The notes under the pieces: generated by a model
Databases searched by the model: none
Seen by the model: only the letters and a program-made list of their open reading frames with translations
What the model was told of the DNA's origin: nothing
Shown: in pieces, positions 35,144-47,285 of the stretch
Position numbering within the stretch: the stretch's first letter is position 1
Layout of the letters: each line of letters starts with the position of its first letter
Assembly (NCBI GenBank): GCA_013399855.1
Contig: VXAY01004756.1
Coordinates: 1,712,246 to 1,776,245 of the forward strand
Reading direction: 5' to 3'
Source of the DNA: Oxyruncus cristatus
Lineage: Eukaryota; Chordata; Aves; Passeriformes; Cotingidae
Length of the DNA stretch: 64,000 nt
Program-made: the position numbers and the translations under genes

Positions 35144-35439
35144 GAAAATACTCTGAACCCGGGGTGAAGGCTGGCTGTCTTGACACTGAGCATGGAAAGG
35201 TAAATGATTGGAACTTTAATTACTTTGATCCGTCATGCCCCGTAGCTATATGTCAGCTCAGCCAACAAAACTGACACAGAACAAAGGCCGTGACTGTTTC
35301 AACATCTTGACTCATTTCTTATGGTTGATTAATAAGTCTATCGGATGAAACGTGGGGGAAATGGAGAAAAAAAACATTGAGTGTGTGTTTATACAAACAC
35401 ACGTCCCACAAGTAGGATTTTACATCAGTGGACGGTGGA

Positions 35440-35722
35440 GGTTGTGCTCGGCTTCTTCTCTCCAGCAACAGGACGAGGGGAAATGGCCTCAAGTTGTGCC
35501 AGCTGAGGCTCAGGTGGGATATTAGGAAAACTTTCTTCACTGAAGAGTGGTTAAGCATTAGAACGGGCTCCTCAGGGAAGTGGTGGAGTCAGCAGCTCTG
35601 CAAACGTTCAAAAAACATGTGGACACGGCACTTTGGGATGTGTCTTAGAGGGCGTGAGGGTTTCCAGTTGAAGGTTGGACTTGATGACCTTGGAGGTCTC
35701 TTCCAGCCTTAATGGTTCGATG
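35440..35722 (+). mobile_element. CR1: CR1 LINE, 3' fragment
   Basis: Sense CR1 starting near the GGCTTCTTCTCTCCAGCAAC block, with AACAGGACGAGGGGAAATGG, CAGGTGGGATATTAGGAAAA, TTTCTTCACTGAAGAGTGGT and GTTGGACTTGATGACCTTGG, ending TTAATGGTTCGATG. Translation preserves pieces of the ORF2 tail (SNRTRGNGLKLCQLRLRWDI). It is a different tail type from the CCATGGCAGGG copies. Confidence 0.94.
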
Positions 35723-38004
35723 CTGCACTGGTTCAGCCTATGGAGCTGTAAGCAGTGGCATTCCCACTGTACAACTCTTACCCTGAGTGCCTGGGAATGA
35801 AGGTCCATGATTCTGGGAATGAAGGTCCACGAGCCACCTGCAGGCACACTTTGGTGGGACGTTGTCCTTCTCTAGGTTGTGTCCATGTTTACATGAACCC
35901 ACGGGCAGTAACCTCTGGAATAGCTCCAGTTCCTTGCTCCATCATTAATTATGGGTTTGCCTGAATTCCTGATAGACTAAATGATTTGATAATGAGAAAG
36001 CCCCCTGAGATAAAGTCTGTCCTATAAAGGAAAGCACACTTTCTCACAGGGATCTTGCATCCCGGTCTACTGACTTCTTTCCTTTCCACACCCCATCCTC
36101 TTCCCGAGTCCCTGACAGCATTTCAGTTGTCTAGCACAGAAATCCAATGGGACAGCTCATGTTTACCACTTGGACTCAAGTGATCTCTTTAATTCCTGAG
36201 GAAAGCTGCTGATTTGCCAGAATGAGGCAACTACGAACTTCTGACCCAAACTTGGATGTGAAGCTTCCACTTTAGTTTCTTCTGAACTATTCACAGTTCA
36301 GTGCTGATTTCAGAGGTGTTTCTGTGGCTCTACTGGTGTGCTTGACATTTATAAATGTGGTTTCCAAAAATATGATCTATTTGACACAGTTGTGATGGGA
36401 ATTTGGCCCTTGTAGTAAAACACAAAGCCAAGCATAGTATTTATAACTGGGAGTATAAGACAATTTGGTATGATCAAACACTGTGGTGTGTGTAGCAGAG
36501 ACTGATTTTTGGATATTTCCAAAGGAGAAGATTGATTTGTATTTGAATCCGAGCATGAATTCAGACAGTAAGTGCTACTTTTCCCAGATTAGAGAATAAA
36601 AATGGATTTTTGTTAAGTCAAGTAAATAATTTGAACCTTAGGAACAGTTGTTAAAAAACACATGTTAAAAAGAAAATAGAAAATCAAAATCAGGAATGAA
36701 ACTACTCAAAACTAGTGAAAGTGACTGTGTGCTGGAGTTTTGCCCTTTCTGTACCTTCTCTTTTTCCACAACTGGCTTTCACTGCCTGGCTGGATCCAGT
36801 TTTCATCATGGTTTTCACAGGATCTGGGATAAGACAATGGCAAATTTTAGTTACAGACCCTTTACACATTATCAGATACTGGTGGCTTATGTTCTCGCCT
36901 GTCCTCAAATCTTATCCACTGCACTCCCCTCAACTCTAACACAGGAAAAATGCAATTTTCCAGGGTTTTCTATAAGGTAAAATATTGGATAGCTTTACAA
37001 GCTTTGCTTTCACAGAGGTCATACAAAATCTGATGGGTTTATTGCTCGTTATGGATTGAGAATGGAGGCATAGAGTGTCCATTATTTGGCACATCAGTTC
37101 AAAATATTTTGGGGAAATAACCCACTCTGCCTATAGGCAGTAGCAGAGCTTGACCCAACCTCTGTTACTACCATGCAGCCTCATGACTCCATAAATTCCA
37201 CAGTCTCTTCCAAACCGTCAGAAGTGCAGTCTGGAAAAGATAAGTGGATTCAAGAATATTAATGCAGTTGCTCCCAATTTTCTGTCCTTCCTTGGAAAGA
37301 ATCAAGGAAACAGTGGCAAGGGGAGACAGAGGAGACATGAGCTGTGTCCTTCCATGTTATACAGTGAATAATAAGAACGGAGCATTGTTTGCAAAAATCA
37401 TTCCTGAACAGAAAAAGAGGCTAATTCAAAATTAATTTCATTTATAATAAATACCTCCACCAGCATTTTTATAAATAAAACACCAGCAGTTATCATTCTG
37501 CTATGTATTTACAAGAAAGGGGGAATTCTAAAAACCAGTAGAAGGACATCCCACTCCTCAGAAGTTCAGGACTGACAAATCCCAAGACACCACCTACCTT
37601 GTCAGAGTCATTACAGGTCGATCTTGCTCCAAACTCAGTCAACATATGTTTTACTATTTACCTTGATAAGTGTAGAATCAAGCCCAAATTTCTGTCATTC
37701 CTCCCATAGGCATCTCACTTTTCTCCCTTCAATGAGTTCTTAAAGTTCCCAGAGCATGAAACATCACTTTGATGCTGCATCACATCCAGTTAGGAAGCTC
37801 TGGCATGTAGTGTTATGTTTAAACCAACATGCAAATGTAATCAGGAGTGACACCAATAATGCAGTCACTCAGCTTTGAGAAACTCAAACAGACAGCTTAT
37901 AAAACAGAGACTCTCAGAGCCACAGGTTTCGGCTGTTGGAAATTAATCTCTGAGTCAAACTTAAAGAAAGTTTGGGAAAGATCCTAAAGATGTTTCATGT
38001 CAGT
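35723..38004. other. unique sequence, no gene seen
   Basis: Contains a 22-bp tandem duplication at 35791-35834. Minus-strand donor-like strings (GACAAG|GTAGGT near 37597) have no convincing exon body. Otherwise it is AT-rich and featureless. Confidence 0.5.
35791..35834. repeat. 22-bp tandem duplication
   Basis: CTGGGAATGAAGGTCCATGA is the start of a 22-bp unit repeated at once as CTGGGAATGAAGGTCCACGA. The two are nearly identical. Confidence 0.92.
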
Positions 38005-38118
38005 CAGTGTTTAAGAGGTGTTTGGACAATGTCCTAATATGGTTTAATTCTTGGGCAGCCCTGACGTGGTCAGGCAGTTGAACTAGATTGTAGTCTTAGG
38101 TCTGTTCTATAGTCTCAG
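38005..38118 (+). mobile_element. CR1: CR1-like LINE 3' end, divergent family
   Basis: AAGAGGTGTTTGGACAATGT, GGGCAGCCCTGACGTGGTCA, GGCAGTTGAACTAGATTGTA and GTCTTAGGTCTGTTCTATAG follow the layout of an avian CR1 tail that ends in ATTCTATTCT-type repeats. It is diverged and about 115 bp. Assignment rests on the remembered layout. Confidence 0.75.
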
Positions 38119-38280
38119 CTTTAAACCATTCCTTCATGGACTTTGAATTGGCCGTTGAGGACTGATGAAGACCCACAACCAGCAGGTTGCCTCCAGAGCA
38201 TTTGAGTTGCTGTGAAAGCTAAACTCTTCTCCCAAGCAGCAAACTCTAGGGCAAGACTAGATGTCACCAAGTTCTACTAG

Positions 38281-38510
38281 GAGAGGTTTAGATTGGATAT
38301 TAGGGAATTTTTTTTCACCCAGATGGCTGTCAAGCCCTGGCACAGCTGCCCAGGGCAGTGGTGGCATCACCATCCCTGGAGGGATTTAAAGATGTGTAGA
38401 TGTGGCACTTGGGGACATGGTTTACTGGTGGCCTTGGCAGTGCTGGGTGAATAGTTGGGCTTGGTCTTAGAGGGATTTTCTACCCTAAACAATTCTGTGA
38501 TTCTATGAAT
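38281..38510 (+). mobile_element. CR1: CR1 LINE, 3' fragment
   Basis: Sense CR1: GTTTAGATTGGATATTAGGG, CCTGGCACAGCTGCCCAGGG, GGCACTTGGGGACATGGTTT and GGCAGTGCTGGGTGAATAGT, with tail AACAATTCTGTGATTCTATG. It lies about 160 bp after the other CR1-like tail in the same orientation but belongs to a different subfamily. Confidence 0.93.
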
Positions 38511-40349
38511 ATGCAGCTCTGAGAGTTTCTGCCTCGTCTCCTCCACGCTGACAGTCTCAGCCAAACATTCCCAAGCTGCTGAACTCAAGAACAGGAGGGG
38601 GAGGAAAGTGAGATTTTTCTAACCTCTTTTCCAGCTAATTCTTGTTAATATTTATTGAGAAGACCATATTGTGCTGACAGCCTTTTGGGAGTATCCCCTG
38701 TCATGTCCCACTCACTGGCCAGGAAGATTATGGATCCTGTCGGGGTGGGAACACCTTCTTCCCCATCACTGTTTAGTGTGACTCCCCCAAAAAGGGCCTT
38801 GTTAAAGCAAATCTCATGGGCTGATGATTGCCCTCTGTCCCTATCCTCTGACCCTGGGCTAAGGACATGGCTAAGCCCAGCAGAGGGTTTAACTGCCCAG
38901 TCCTCCAGGTCTTAAACAGCACATTGTGTGGACCTTCTGTGTCAGTGTGACCCTCAGTGTGTTACCAGCAATGTCGAGTCTGGCTTTACAATACTCCTGT
39001 TACCCCTGTTATAAAGATGAGGGGAAAGGCACAATTAGTGACTTATCAAGGCTGACAAAATAAAAGCAAGTGTCAGAGCTGAGAACAGAAACCAGGTCAC
39101 CTGAGGTTTCATTGCTGGGAACGTTCCCCCTTCCCTCTTCCTTTGAATCTCTGTGTAGTGCTGGGGCAGGTCATCTGAAATCGGGGCAATATTCAGATAG
39201 GTTTTCTTTCCCAGAAGGAAATCAGGCTTTCCAGGCTCGCTTTGCAGAGGCAGCCAGCCGAGCTCGAGCTGCCGAGGGTTTGCAGCTCTCACAGGACGCT
39301 GCAAAATGCAGCAGTGGGACCTGTGCAGCCGGAACACTCCGGGAGGAGATGGCAAAGCGCAGGAACAGCGTATTGCCTAAAACCAGGCTCACAAAATATG
39401 CTTCTACGGACATCAGAAACCAAGCTTTGAAACGGTCCCTGATGAGGGACAGATTGGCCCGAGCTGCCTTCTGAAAACGTTCCAGTTCGTCCTTTGCATC
39501 CGGTGTGTGTTTACTGGAGAAAGAATAAGTCCTCGTTTGAATTCTGCACATGTATTTGCACTGTGACCTTGTTAGCTGTTACCTCATGGCTGTATCTGAA
39601 ATTGGTAATAAAATGCAACTCAGGGTAAAGAACTGCTTGGTGATTTTATACTACTATAGTTTTACACTCTCCAAAGGCAGAATATGTAATTCCTTAAGCC
39701 ACACACGGGAACTTGGTGATACTGGGCTGGATTTTTGCTTTCAAAGCACTGTGTGAATAAAGCCAACTCTGTGCAATGATACAAATAATGAGTTAAACAG
39801 ATATACAGTTTAGCTGATCCTGGAGCAGTGAGAAAACCAAATGAAGTCCTGCTAAAATGATGATACTCCACAATTACAGATATAAACACCTCCCACGGCA
39901 GACGATTGTGGATCTTACTGGGTTTATATGTGTTTACCTCTAACTGCTACGTAAGTGCTTCTGAAGAGCCTCCCAAGTTTGATACACTTTAAATAATTTC
40001 CAAGACATCCTATTGATGTGTGAAAAAATTCAAGAGAACAGTGTAACAACTGACAGTGAGAGAGAACATCAAAAAATGGGATTTTACTCAAACTTCACCT
40101 TCTCTTGTACTGATTTACTGCATTCCATTGTTCTGATTTTAAGACTCCGGTAAGGAGCCTTTGTCTTAGGTGGTGGTCAAATGCAAAGGCAGTCAGAATA
40201 AAAAAAAATAAACCCAAATATTTAATATCACTGGAATTTCCCATAAAGTCCACCCAAAGCAGGCTCCTCCACAAACAGAAAAGCACTGAGCTCTGCCCAG
40301 CCGTGGGTGCAGCTTTGCTGACCCGACAGTGCAGATATCAGGGAATGAA
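38511..40349. other. unique sequence with a GC/CpG-richer patch
   Basis: The patch at about 39220-39480 is GC-richer with scattered CpG (CTCGAGCTGCCGAGG, GCCGGAACACTCCGGG). It is open on both strands, 134 codons plus and 109 codons minus, without a recognised family. The rest is AT-rich. No gene is called. Confidence 0.4.
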
Positions 40350-40660
40350 TCAAAGAAACATGGAATGGTTTGGGCTGGAAGGGACCTTAAAGCCCATCCA
40401 GTCCCACACCCTGCCATGGGCAGCAACACCTTCCACCAGCCCAGGGTGCTCCAAGCCCCGTCCAACCTGGCCTTGGACACTTCCAGGGATCCAGGGGCAG
40501 CCACAGCTTCTCTGGGCAACCTGTGCCAGGGCCTCCCCACCCTCCCAGGAAAGAATTTCTTCCCAACATCTACTCCGAACACACCCTCCTTCAGCATGAG
40601 GCCATTTCCCCTTGTCCTGTCACTACACACCCCTGTGGAAAAAGTCCCTCTCTAACCTTC
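40350..40660 (-). mobile_element. CR1: CR1 LINE, 310-bp 3' fragment
   Basis: The plus strand begins near CATGGAATGGTTTGGGCTGG and carries ACCCTGCCATGGGCAGCAAC, CAAGCCCCGTCCAACCTGG, CAGCCACAGCTTCTCTGGG and AAAGAATTTCTTCCCAACAT. It ends near GAAAAAGTCCCTCTCTAAC, inside the C-terminal ORF2 region. Confidence 0.95.
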
Positions 40661-42170
40661 CTTTGAGGTAAAACTATTTCCATATTTACTAAAAGAGTTG
40701 AATAATTAAATCCAAGTTCCTTGCTCAAACAGAAAGGATGGAAAAGCCATTCACCCCCAGATCTGAAACACTCACACTGTGTTACCATATCAGATCAAGC
40801 TCTGGGTATGTTTGTAGCCACTAAAGAGTGCCAACAAGTACTTGAAGACTAAGAAGACTAAGCAGAAAGGTGGAGATACAGCAAGGTCACAAGATACTTG
40901 CCATCTGGAGCAGATAGTTATAGATTCCCCATTCCCTGTGCACCTGCAGGGAAAGAAGCAGTCAGCAATGTTGTCACCCAGCAGGTACACACAGCTTATA
41001 TGGGGAGATTTAAACTAGAGGCACACTTGGGAACTGCATCAGAATCTTGCTCTTCTACTACACATTTATTTATTTCAGCTGCCAACAGTCTCCCTGTCCA
41101 GATTTGTGGTGGCACAATACATCAGGAAAACACTTCAGAGTTCAAATTTGGGTTTCAGTTTAGCAACTAACACCAGTATAACAAAGCCCTTAAGCGTTTC
41201 TAGCACCTTCACTGATCTGAGAAGTACCAGAACTAGTAACCCTGAGGCAACAAAACACACTGAATCTGGATAATTCTGAGTTTCCAAGCAGTTTCCCACG
41301 AATTAGTGCAGATACTGTAGTGACAAAGAAGCTTTAATTTCTGGTTGGATTATACCCATATTATATATAACATAATGTGCTCGTTTATACCTGTAGCAAA
41401 CCAATTGCAGAAGAACCCCCAGCAGCACTAATAATGGCATGAGCTTTCCAAGCACAAATGTTCCACCCAACATTTCCATTTACACTTTTGCAAACACTGA
41501 TCTCCATAATCCTATCAGATAGGTATTTTATTTACTTCATCTATAACCTCTTTTCATAGGTGACAAGACCAAAAGGGGTTTTCTGCTTCCCCAAACCCAT
41601 CTCACTGTCATAGCCAGTTTATAATTCCTTTCCTAAACTGGTGCTGGTTCACCTCAGAGCCATGGTTTTGCTTTTATAGGTAGATTATGTGAGAACTTCA
41701 TCTTTCAAATGGCTAAAAGATTTCTGCTTTGTTCTGTTCAAATCTGTGCTGCATTTTTTGTGCCAATGCTGCCTTTCAGCTCAAAGATACATCCCTACAA
41801 ACACATCCAGAAATAAAATCAGTGTAGGTGAACGATCACTCAACCTGCATAGGAATAAATGTGAGTTGTAGGTGTGATGGGGTTTCACTTCATGCTTCAT
41901 CCCTGTGCTCACCTCAGGCTTTGAATACTCTTTCATGGCTGATTTAAACTTAAAATCAGAAAACATCCAGAACGAGCAGACTGTCTTGCACAGGCACGTC
42001 CCTCCATCCACCTCTGTCGTGTCAGGTTCTCCAACAGAATTAATTTACCTGTTTCATTGAAAACCAGCACTGTGAAAAAAAATATTAATAAAAATTATGA
42101 TTCTTAATTTTAGGAGCTGATCCAGATGGGCAGAACCCACATGGAGCAGGTAGTGAAATCTTAAACACTA
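40661..42170. other. unique sequence, no gene seen
   Basis: No repeat family or gene is recognised. Short frames are present on both strands. Confidence 0.5.
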
Positions 42171-42358
42171 AGAATGGCTTGGTTGGAAGGGATCTTAAAG
42201 ACCATCTTGTTCCAACCCCCTGCCATGGGCAGGGACACCTTCCACCAGCCCAGGTTGCTCCAAGTCCTGTCCAACCTGGCCTTGGACACTTCCAGGGATC
42301 CAGGGACAGCCACAGCTTCTCTGGGCAACCTGTGCCAGGGCCTCCCCACCCTCACAAT
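42171..42358 (-). mobile_element. CR1: CR1 LINE, 190-bp 3' end
   Basis: Begins AGAATGGCTTGGTTGGAAGG, with the first tail unit partly lost. It has CCCCTGCCATGGGCAGGGAC, AAGTCCTGTCCAACCTGGCC and CAGCCACAGCTTCTCTGGG, and ends at CCTCCCCACCCTCACAA. Low divergence suggests a younger copy. Confidence 0.95.
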
Positions 42359-44546
42359 CCTTTAATGTGTCTGCAAGTCCCAAAGAGCACCCCGGAAAAT
42401 GCTGCTTTGCCTGGTTGAGATGGAGACCAGCCCTTCACTGAACACTGCTTTGGGAAATGATGTAAATCATTAACATCAAAGGTGTCATTTCACTGCAGGA
42501 ACTTTGATCAGAAGCCATAAGGAAGCATCTTCACCAAATTTCAGTGATGTGATTCCATCTTAAAGTAGTTGCCCACAAGAGAAGCCTGGCAGGGAAAAAT
42601 TTCACCTGTGCTCTGGTTTGTGTTGTCAGGAGTGTTTAGGTCTAAGTGATCCCTCAGCCATCTTAATAAAATATATTAATATTCTACAGTTTTACATTTC
42701 TACAGCTCTACTTGACCACCTGTAGAAGGAATTGCTGCTCTCACTCCAACCCTGTGCAGACCTTTACTCATTTCAAAGTAATTTGCCTTTTGGCACTACA
42801 TAATATTAACTTGTGCTTTTTCCTTAAAAGAACCAGAAACGAAGCAGCAAAGGTGGTTTAGATGAAATAAAGTTGATTATACCCAAAAGTTTTTCACACA
42901 AATGGCAGTTTACTGAGCTCTAATTCCATAATTTGCTCATTTTTTCCAGACTAAGACAATGTAATTCACTTCAAAGTTGCCAATAGAAAACAAAAACAAA
43001 ATAATAATAAAAAAAAAAAGTATCTGTCAGCCTTTTGGGAAGCTTACCAAAAATTTCCTAAAACATTTCCTATATTCCTTCCTCTGCATTGTAAAATATG
43101 ATTGCACAAATATTTTCTTGACCTTATTAGGTGATTTATTGATTTTAGGAACTTTTAAAATTTCTACTTGTCATCTTGAGGTTTGCCTTTACCTTTTTGG
43201 ATGTTTCCTTAGAAATTAGCTCTTAAGATGACATTTTAGCAGATGCCTTCATAAGGATGTAAATAACATCTTGAATATTTCTTTTTTTAAAAAAAAAGCT
43301 TAATTTCTGGGGGCACCTGTAGAGAGTTTTTGGGTTTTTTTTTCTGTCAGCATTAATTTCATTTTTTGTTATTACTGTAGTTTTGCCTTTTAAAAGTCAA
43401 CCTAATTTTGGTGAAATTATGAAATTAACTCAATTTTTCTACCATTCTAAGTATTCAATTTAAGTGCTCATGAGGGGGTTTTTTGTGGGTTTTTTGGTGG
43501 GTTTTTTTGTTTGTTTGTTTGTTTTCCCCAGAGGTGATTTATTCTTCCTTTTTTTATCAAATTATTCTATAGATTTTCAATACATTTCTGCAGGATCAAG
43601 TCTAAGCTAAACACTGGATTTTTTTTTTTTGCAATTTCATTAAGAAAATACAGAAGGAAAGTGCCTTTATTTCTCTGTCAAGGCAAAACATTTTTCCAGA
43701 TTTTCTTTTGGTAACATATTAAAATAAAAGGTATCTTACAGTAGTTCCTAATTTCCAGACTAAAATGTTTCCACTATGGGAAAATACTATTAAGGCAAAG
43801 TAATAGATTTAAAAGGACCAAAACATCCTTCAAATTTCATCAGAGTGTCTCAGCTCATTGGGAATAGTCTTGGCCACAGTGGGATATTGATAGTTCAATT
43901 CCAAAGCTATAATTATATATAAAATAAGCACAAAATATTATAACCTGGCTCCTAATAGTCACCCTGGTCTTCTACTGGTGGCATGAAGATCCAGATGGAC
44001 CCATTTGTAGCTTGACAATGTCGTATCCCCAAAATCCAGTTCTCATCCCAAAGTTTCCCCCAGAGTTTTCTGGTTTATTATTTTTAGGATGAAGAAGTAC
44101 CAACAATTTCTATATCAAATGGGAAGATTCTTTTTTTCCACCCCCATTTCAAATGTCAACTCATTCAAAATATCAATCAAATGCGTGTGGGAAAAGCTTT
44201 CCAAAACACTCTCCCATCACAAATGACAACTTTTATTTTGAGTGCAATGACATCTTTCCTTTACCCTGAAATTCACATTTAACTTCCAGAACTCCAAAGA
44301 ATTCTTTTGAAGTAGTAATGAAGAAAACATTAGAAAGTCTCTTTTTAATTGTCAGAAAACAGACTAAGAGAACATTGCACAGCTCTATCTAAATCCTAGT
44401 TGCAGGATAAAATGCTCCTTTTATAAATATCTGAGTGATAATTATTAAGGAGCAAGAGCAGTTGAAGACAGAAATGGGAGGAAAAAGGAAGCTACAAATC
44501 AGTTTCCCTGGTTTAATTCTAGAAAATATTTGTTTTATTATTACAG
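42359..44546. other. AT-rich unique sequence, no gene seen
   Basis: Includes a GTTT-rich run at about 43480-43524 and poly(T)/poly(A) runs. No CR1 or gene was found. Confidence 0.5.
43480..43524. repeat. G/T-rich low-complexity run
   Basis: GGGGTTTTTT-type units pass into (GTTT)n. It is similar in style to the longer tract at 32.04 kb. Confidence 0.85.
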
Positions 44547-44740
44547 ATGCTAAATCCTCTAATTTAGAGAGTCTGGAGTGTCACTATACCAGACGCTCTA
44601 CAAAGCCAAGCAGGGACACAGAGTCTCCAGAAGCCACCAGTGAAACTTCTTCCTACAAAATCCTTTCAGCAAAGGGCAGGGACCAGACTGTGATCGACCA
44701 AATACAGCAACAACAGAGAGAAGTGAACTATTCAGACTGA
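44547..44740 (+). other. candidate terminal coding exon
   Basis: TTTGTTTTATTATTACAG ends at 44546. From there a frame of about 64 codons stays open to TGA at 44738-44740. The peptide is polar and low in hydrophobic runs (LESLECHYTRRSTKPSRD, then ESPEATSETSSYKILSAKG and QTVIDQIQQQQREVNYSD), which looks more like a protein C-terminus than random AT-rich translation. The exon would start in phase 1. No family is recognised and no AATAAA lies close downstream. The same frame is also open upstream of the acceptor, which weakens the case. Confidence 0.25.
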
Positions 44741-47127
44741 TTTCTACCACAGAAAAGCCAAAAAAAGGAACTTTTAAAGCAAGTTTTGCACCAAATGTGG
44801 AAGCTCTCATTGTGCTTTTACCCCGCAGTTGCTTTTCAGCACTTGCTGTTGCAGAACCTTCCCGCAGCACTGAGTGGGGATTTAGGACATGAACCCTCAA
44901 TCCCTGCCCAAGAAGAATTCCCAGTGCAAAAAATCTGATTCAGAATGAGATATTAATTACTGTTCCCCCTCATGTAACCTTGTAGTGTCTTACCCTTCTA
45001 CGTCTTAGTGTGTTTATTAGTAAATAAGTAAAATTAACAAAAAATATTAAAGACTACGTTTTCAGTGGGGAATCTTGCTTTGAAATACTAGTCTGATTTA
45101 GGTCTAGGTGAAGTCCACTTCCATCATAACAAAAACTTTCCAATATTTCCCCTAAATATCACCAAAAAGTTTGATCCTGATTATCCTTTGAAGTGTTTAA
45201 TCCCAAAATTGTAAATTCGTGCAACAACTGCCTCTCTCTGCAACAATAGATCCACATTCTCACAGAGATCTTCATTGTTTTTGCCTCAGATATTACAATT
45301 TTCTGCTCTCAAATCACTGTTTAGAAGTTTGAGGTCTTTGTGTTTATGGAGTTAGTTTCCTGAGGAAGCCACGAGCTGACCTCGATATTGTCACATTGAA
45401 TAGAAAACAAATATTGGTGACCAATTATCAGAAAAATCACACAGTAAATTCCCATTCTGCATGACTTTTCTTAAAATAAAAATTGGGTTTTTTGCGAATG
45501 AAAAAACCTGAAACTTTTTCTCCCACAATTTATCTGACTTTACACTCCACAAACAAATATACAAACACCAATATAAACACCTGAAGCAGCTTTTCACATT
45601 ACCCACAAGACATCTTACTGTTGTTCAGGTTAACTGGGTGCTATATAGTTTCTAATTCTTGATTGGAACAAATTTATATATATATATATACATATAATAT
45701 TTTCAACTCAAGTTCCACACTAGGGTTCAAGTGCTTTACCTTAATTAAACTGATTAACTCAAATATACCTTGATAATCACATATGATCAAACAATGGCTT
45801 TCAACAATTATCCTTTCCATCATTCCAAAGATGAAACAGGAGACAGGCAGCACCTGCTGTACTTCCCAAATAATGGAAACCACACGGTTTTTCATTTCCA
45901 AAAGAGAAATTTTACTTAGGAAAATTAAAATGGGATTTTTTTTTTTCAATTTAATTTCTCAAAATTTTTGCCAAGTGGAAAATTTATCATAATTCTTTCC
46001 CACACATTTTCAGGTTTGGATAATTATCACTCCTGGGCGAAAAAGCTTTGATTAAAAAGTTTGATTAACCCTATTTACTCTAAGACCCATGAGAATAATT
46101 TCTATAACCAAATCATTTCCCACAGAACACTCTCCACTCATCTAAAGCAAGCCAAGAATGGAGGTTTCTCTGGCACTTTTCAATACTCCCAGACCCCTGT
46201 TGAGAGGATATTTTCCTGCCATGTTCCATGTCATCTCTACTTATTCACAGTGACACAGTGTGACTTTTTTCTGTGAAGTCTTACAAAAACCCACATACTT
46301 TAGGGAACCAGGAGTCTGTTCAACAAGACATTAAAACCAAGAAGTTAGAAGAGGAATTAGAAAAAAATGTAAATAGGTAAAGGGGAATTTGTCCATCTCA
46401 TGAGGATGTCGCAGCACTCCCTGTGAGATCTCTAGCAAGAGAGAGCTCGGCGCAAGGTTTGCTGCACGTGAGCTGGAGAAATCCATAGGCAGGATATTTT
46501 GATCATCTCTGACAAGTGGAGAACGAGACAGAGAAGTCCTGGTGCCTGTGGTTGGATGTAATTGCACATCAACAAGTGCTGGAGACGACAAACAGAAGAG
46601 TGGTGCGAAAATACACTGTGGTTGGCAGCGGTGAGTGAGGAGCAACTTCTGGCATCCACCAGCACAGAGTGTGGAGGCAGATGACTTAACCAAGAGCTGC
46701 TTCTTGCTTTTTAACTTTGACAAGTGTTTTCCTTCAATGTGCTCGAGCTAAATGTATTGTTACACCGAGACTGACAGCTCACATTTCGAGTCCTGTCCGT
46801 TTAACTCGCCAGCAGACGAGGCACGATGGAAGTCTAACGGCAGCGAGAGTTTTAGCAGAACCCTGTGGAAGGAAATATTGGCTGGAATATTTGTCCAACT
46901 AAACTAAAGAACAACCAGCCCAAGAAGGGGTGTGATGCGTGAGTAGATCACAATTATTATCTCCTGGAAGATGTGAAATCCAGGGTGGCCAACAGAGGAA
47001 AGACATGCCTCTTATCTCCATGAACTTCGTGTGAGTTGAGCTGCTGTCCCACGTACTTCTGACGGACAAAGAAAAGATAAAATATTCCAATCTCCATTTT
47101 TATAATCTAAGTTATGTGACAGGACAC
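44741..47127. other. unique sequence, no gene seen
   Basis: Includes a TA repeat near 45674-45692. A patch with scattered CpGs lies at 46400-46870 and includes a donor-like GCAGCG|GTGAGTG near 46629 (+). No confident exon. Confidence 0.45.
45674..45692. repeat. (TA)n microsatellite
   Basis: About nine TA units followed by CATATAATAT. Confidence 0.92.
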
Positions 47128-47285
47128 TTAGATCCACTTACAGCCTCCAAACCCGCACAGACTCCACCCTGGAATTTTTCTACACAAGGAAAGGTTCCCA
47201 GGCAAATTAGATCCACTTACGGCCTCCAAACCTGCACAGACTCCACAGTGGAATTCTACATGAGGAAAAGCTCGCGAGACTTGGT
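47128..47285. repeat. 79-bp tandem duplication in unique DNA
   Basis: The unit starting TTAGATCCACTTACAGCCTC (47128) recurs at 47207 as TTAGATCCACTTACGGCCTC. Both contain CCTCCAAACCyGCACAGACTC and then TGGAATT...CTACA. Divergence is moderate, mostly toward the 3' half of the unit. It resembles no known mobile element and has no coding meaning that I can see. Confidence 0.9.

Larger units (their letters stand above)
33159..35439. other. AT-rich unique sequence, no gene seen
   Basis: Includes poly(A) runs near 33555 and 33795, a diverged tandem duplication at 34649-34735 and an A15(TA)n repeat at 35114-35143. No gene is recognised. Confidence 0.5.
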
